The notes beneath the pieces were generated by a model, which was not told the origin of the DNA, ran no database searches, and saw only the letters and a program-made list of their open reading frames with translations. Made by a program: the position numbers and the translations under genes. This document shows, one piece after another, positions 62,298 through 64,000 of a DNA stretch of 64,000 nucleotides. Origin of the DNA: an uncultured Clostridia bacterium (GTDB taxonomy: Bacteria; Bacillota; Clostridia; Christensenellales; UBA1242); contig CAKVID010000002.1 of assembly GCA_934754355.1 (NCBI GenBank), positions 1 to 64,000 on the forward strand, given 5' to 3'. Every line of letters starts with the position of its first letter. Positions within the stretch are counted from its first letter, which is position 1.

Positions 62298-62504
62298 TTA
62301 GGCATTAGCCTTTTTATTTAATTCTCTTTCTGTAAGAATTGTTTTTACTCTAGCAATGTCCTTCTTAACAACTTTAAGTTGCATAGGATTTGCAAGTTGT
62401 CCAGTAGCATTTGAAAAACGAAGATTAAATAATTCTTGTTTCAATGACTTCAATTGTGTGTTTAGTTCTTCGTTAGTCATTTCTTTAAAATTCTTTGCTT
62501 TCAT
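62298..62504 (-). CDS. rpmC: 50S ribosomal protein L29
   Basis: 68 residues, two long helices; LKSLKQELFNLRFSNATGQL and VKKDIARVKTILTERE are typical. Sits at the tunnel exit. Start overlaps the rplP stop by one base (TAATG). Confidence 0.98.
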   Translation of the reverse strand: MKAKNFKEMTNEELNTQLKSLKQELFNLRFSNATGQLANPMQLKVVKKDIARVKTILTERELNKKANA

Positions 62505-62944
62505 TATTCGTTACCACCTTCAATAATTTCTTCATTTTCTTTCATAACGAATTTAGTTTTGCAAGGTAATTTATGTCCAGCAAGACGCATAGCCTCTCTT
62601 GCTTGTTCTTCCGCAACTCCCTCAAGTTCAAATAAAACTCTACCCGGTTTAATTACAGCAACCCAGAATTCAGGTGCTCCTTTACCTTTACCCATACGAG
62701 TACCGATAGGTTTCTTAGAAACTGGTTTTTGTGGGAAGACATTTATCCAAACTTTACCACCACGCTTTGTAAAACGGTTGATGGCAACTCTCGCAGCCTC
62801 TAATTGATTAGCAGTCAACCAACAAGGTTCTGTAGCAACCAATCCATAAGTACCATATGCAAGTTTATTACCACGAGTGGCTTTACCTTTCATTCTTCCT
62901 CTAAATTGTTTTCTTCTTGTAACTCTTCTAGGCATCATTAACAT
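62504..62944 (-). CDS. rplP: 50S ribosomal protein L16
   Basis: 146 residues. [20 protein letters not shown] at the start (GGAGGTGA placed for the first ATG), and [17 protein letters not shown] and [13 protein letters not shown] further on. Aligns A-site tRNA. Overlaps the end of rpsC by 7 bases. Confidence 0.98.
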   Translation of the reverse strand: MLMMPRRVTRRKQFRGRMKGKATRGNKLAYGTYGLVATEPCWLTANQLEAARVAINRFTKRGGKVWINVFPQKPVSKKPIGTRMGKGKGAPEFWVAVIKPGRVLFELEGVAEEQAREAMRLAGHKLPCKTKFVMKENEEIIEGGNE

Positions 62945-63624
62945 AATGCTTCACCTCCAACATCAGAAGTATTGTCGGTAGTTACTGATTTTTTGTTTAA
63001 GATTTCGCCTTTGCAAATCCAAACTTTAACACCAATTACACCAAAAGTTGTATGTGCTTCATAAGTAGCATAGTCAATGTCTGCTCTAATAGTATGAAGT
63101 GGAAGTCTACCCTCATGATAATGTTCACTTCTTGCTATTTCTGCACCATCTAGTCTACCACTAACCATAATTTTGCAACCAACAGCACCAGCCTTCATAA
63201 CTCTTTGCATTGCTTGTTTCATTGCTCTTCTGAAACTAACTCTTTTCTCAAGTTGTAAAGCAATAGATTCAGCAACAAGTTCAGCGTCAAGATCTGGTCT
63301 TTTTACTTCTTTTATATTAATGCTAATATTTTTGATATTGCTTAGTTTAGCAATTTCAGATTTTAATTCTTCAACTCCTGCACCTTTTTGACCAATAATG
63401 ATACCAGGCTTAGAAGTATAAATATCAACGGTTAGACGGTTAACAGTTCTTTCAATAATGATTTTTGAAATACCGTTACCAGCGTGTTTTTTGTTAATAT
63501 ATTTTCTAATTTTATTATCTTCAATAAGATAATTAGAGAATTCTTTTTTGTTAGCAATCCAAGAAGAACTCCATTCTTTATTAACACCAACTCTCAAACC
63601 GTTTGGATTAACTTTTTGTCCCAT
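62938..63624 (-). CDS. rpsC: 30S ribosomal protein S3
   Basis: 228 residues. [18 protein letters not shown] start, a KH domain with [16 protein letters not shown] (near 72-87), and the C-terminal S3 domain with [12 protein letters not shown]. Forms the mRNA entry channel. The C-terminal 20 residues are polar and variable. 18 bases after rplV. Confidence 0.98.
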   Translation of the reverse strand: MGQKVNPNGLRVGVNKEWSSSWIANKKEFSNYLIEDNKIRKYINKKHAGNGISKIIIERTVNRLTVDIYTSKPGIIIGQKGAGVEELKSEIAKLSNIKNISINIKEVKRPDLDAELVAESIALQLEKRVSFRRAMKQAMQRVMKAGAVGCKIMVSGRLDGAEIARSEHYHEGRLPLHTIRADIDYATYEAHTTFGVIGVKVWICKGEILNKKSVTTDNTSDVGGEALC

Positions 63625-63642
63625 AATTCTTTTCTTGCTCCT

Positions 63643-64000
63643 TTACTTTTTTACGCTGTCTAACACTACAGTGATATGACAATTTCTTTTAATAATAGTG
63701 TCAACACCGCCTCTTCCTCTAAAAGATACTCTTTTAAAAGAAGGTGCTTGGTTGGCATATGCTTCTGCAACAACTAGGTCGTCTTTATTAAGACCCATAT
63801 TGTTTTCAGCATTTGCTATAGCAGAGCATAAAACTTTTTTAACTGCAATAGAAGCTGTACTAGGAGTAATTTCAAGTATTGCTTGAGCCTCAACTGCACT
63901 CTTATTTTTGATTAAATCCAAAAGTCTTTTTGCTTTTGGAGCACCCATTCTTACATATCTAGCAGTAGCAGAAGGACGAGTGTCTCTTGAATCATTTCTT
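63643..64000 (-). CDS. rplV: 50S ribosomal protein L22, cut by the right window edge
   Basis: At least 118 residues visible, open to the window edge. The conserved ARYVRMGAPKAKRLLDLI aligns with the L22 N-terminal helix, and NAENNMGLNKDDLVVAEAYA and the C-terminal RNCHITVVL follow. An in-frame ATG at 63948 is internal to the conserved helix, so the real start lies beyond the edge; at least 13 residues before the core (RNDSRDTRPSAT) suggest an N-terminal extension. L22 lines the exit tunnel. Confidence 0.95.
   Translation of the reverse strand, partial: RNDSRDTRPSATARYVRMGAPKAKRLLDLIKNKSAVEAQAILEITPSTASIAVKKVLCSAIANAENNMGLNKDDLVVAEAYANQAPSFKRVSFRGRGGVDTIIKRNCHITVVLDSVKK

Noticed and set aside
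1..64000. Defence systems, prophage, transposase or integrase genes
   Set aside because: None of the genes in the window shows the motifs of these families; the only mobile-like signal is the non-coding tRNA-end units.

Overview
The window looks like a piece of chromosome from an anaerobic, endospore-forming, low-G+C Firmicute (Clostridia-like). This rests on the very AT-rich DNA, heavy use of AGA for arginine, strong AGGAGG-type ribosome binding sites, sporulation genes (spoIVA, spoIIP, a spoVB-like flippase, a ylmC/ymxH-type gene), a single-chain pyruvate:ferredoxin oxidoreductase, an IscR-IscS-IscU set and zinc-binding forms of S4, S14, L36 and adenylate kinase. The species cannot be named from the sequence alone; a poorly cultured gut Clostridia lineage would fit.

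Layout. 1-1200: a gene cut by the left edge, tRNA-Lys(CUU) followed by two diverged copies of its own 3' end, and a 38-codon small gene. 1300-4330: GNAT acetyltransferase and a MacB/FtsX-type ABC protein. 4630-5627: six tRNAs (Gly, Arg, His, Gln, Lys, Leu) behind one good promoter, ending in tandem repeats of the tRNA-Leu 3' end plus terminator. 5843-9007: a large membrane-anchored M64-family metallopeptidase with base composition unlike its neighbours. 9400-20800: housekeeping and sporulation genes (YfcE-like phosphoesterase, spoIVA, plsY, der, spoIIP, ylmC-like, nrdR, sugar nucleotidyltransferase, degenerate Ppx/GppA). 20900-32500: ferredoxin, split TauE pair, a 1201-residue surface protein with a long cytoplasmic coiled coil, acetyltransferase, LysM protein, spoVB-like flippase, small membrane proteins, ttcA-like gene, lipoprotein. 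32500-35050: iscR, iscS, iscU and tRNA-Ile/tRNA-Ala. 35200-43500: gltX, two unknown exported proteins, truA, PFOR. 43800-51000: transketolase, degenerate shikimate-kinase-like protein, ComEC-like MBL protein, patatin, ung, DUF2726-like protein, a thioredoxin-reductase-like flavoprotein lacking the NADPH motif. 51000-64000: the spc and alpha ribosomal operons on the minus strand from rplV (cut by the right edge) to rplQ, including secY, adk, map, infA and rpoA.

Most interesting points. (1) At two independent tRNA loci the tRNA 3' end plus an intrinsic terminator is iterated in units of about 182-207 bp. Parts of the same architecture recur after the PFOR terminator, suggesting a family of small non-coding elements tied to tRNA ends and terminators. 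(2) The 324-bp gap between rpmJ and rpsM, inside an operon whose other gaps are 31 bp or less, is filled with a chain of short near-perfect hairpins. (3) Three intact proteins are homologues of known enzymes with the key nucleotide- or metal-binding residues lost. All functional calls are from reading motifs by eye; no database search was run.
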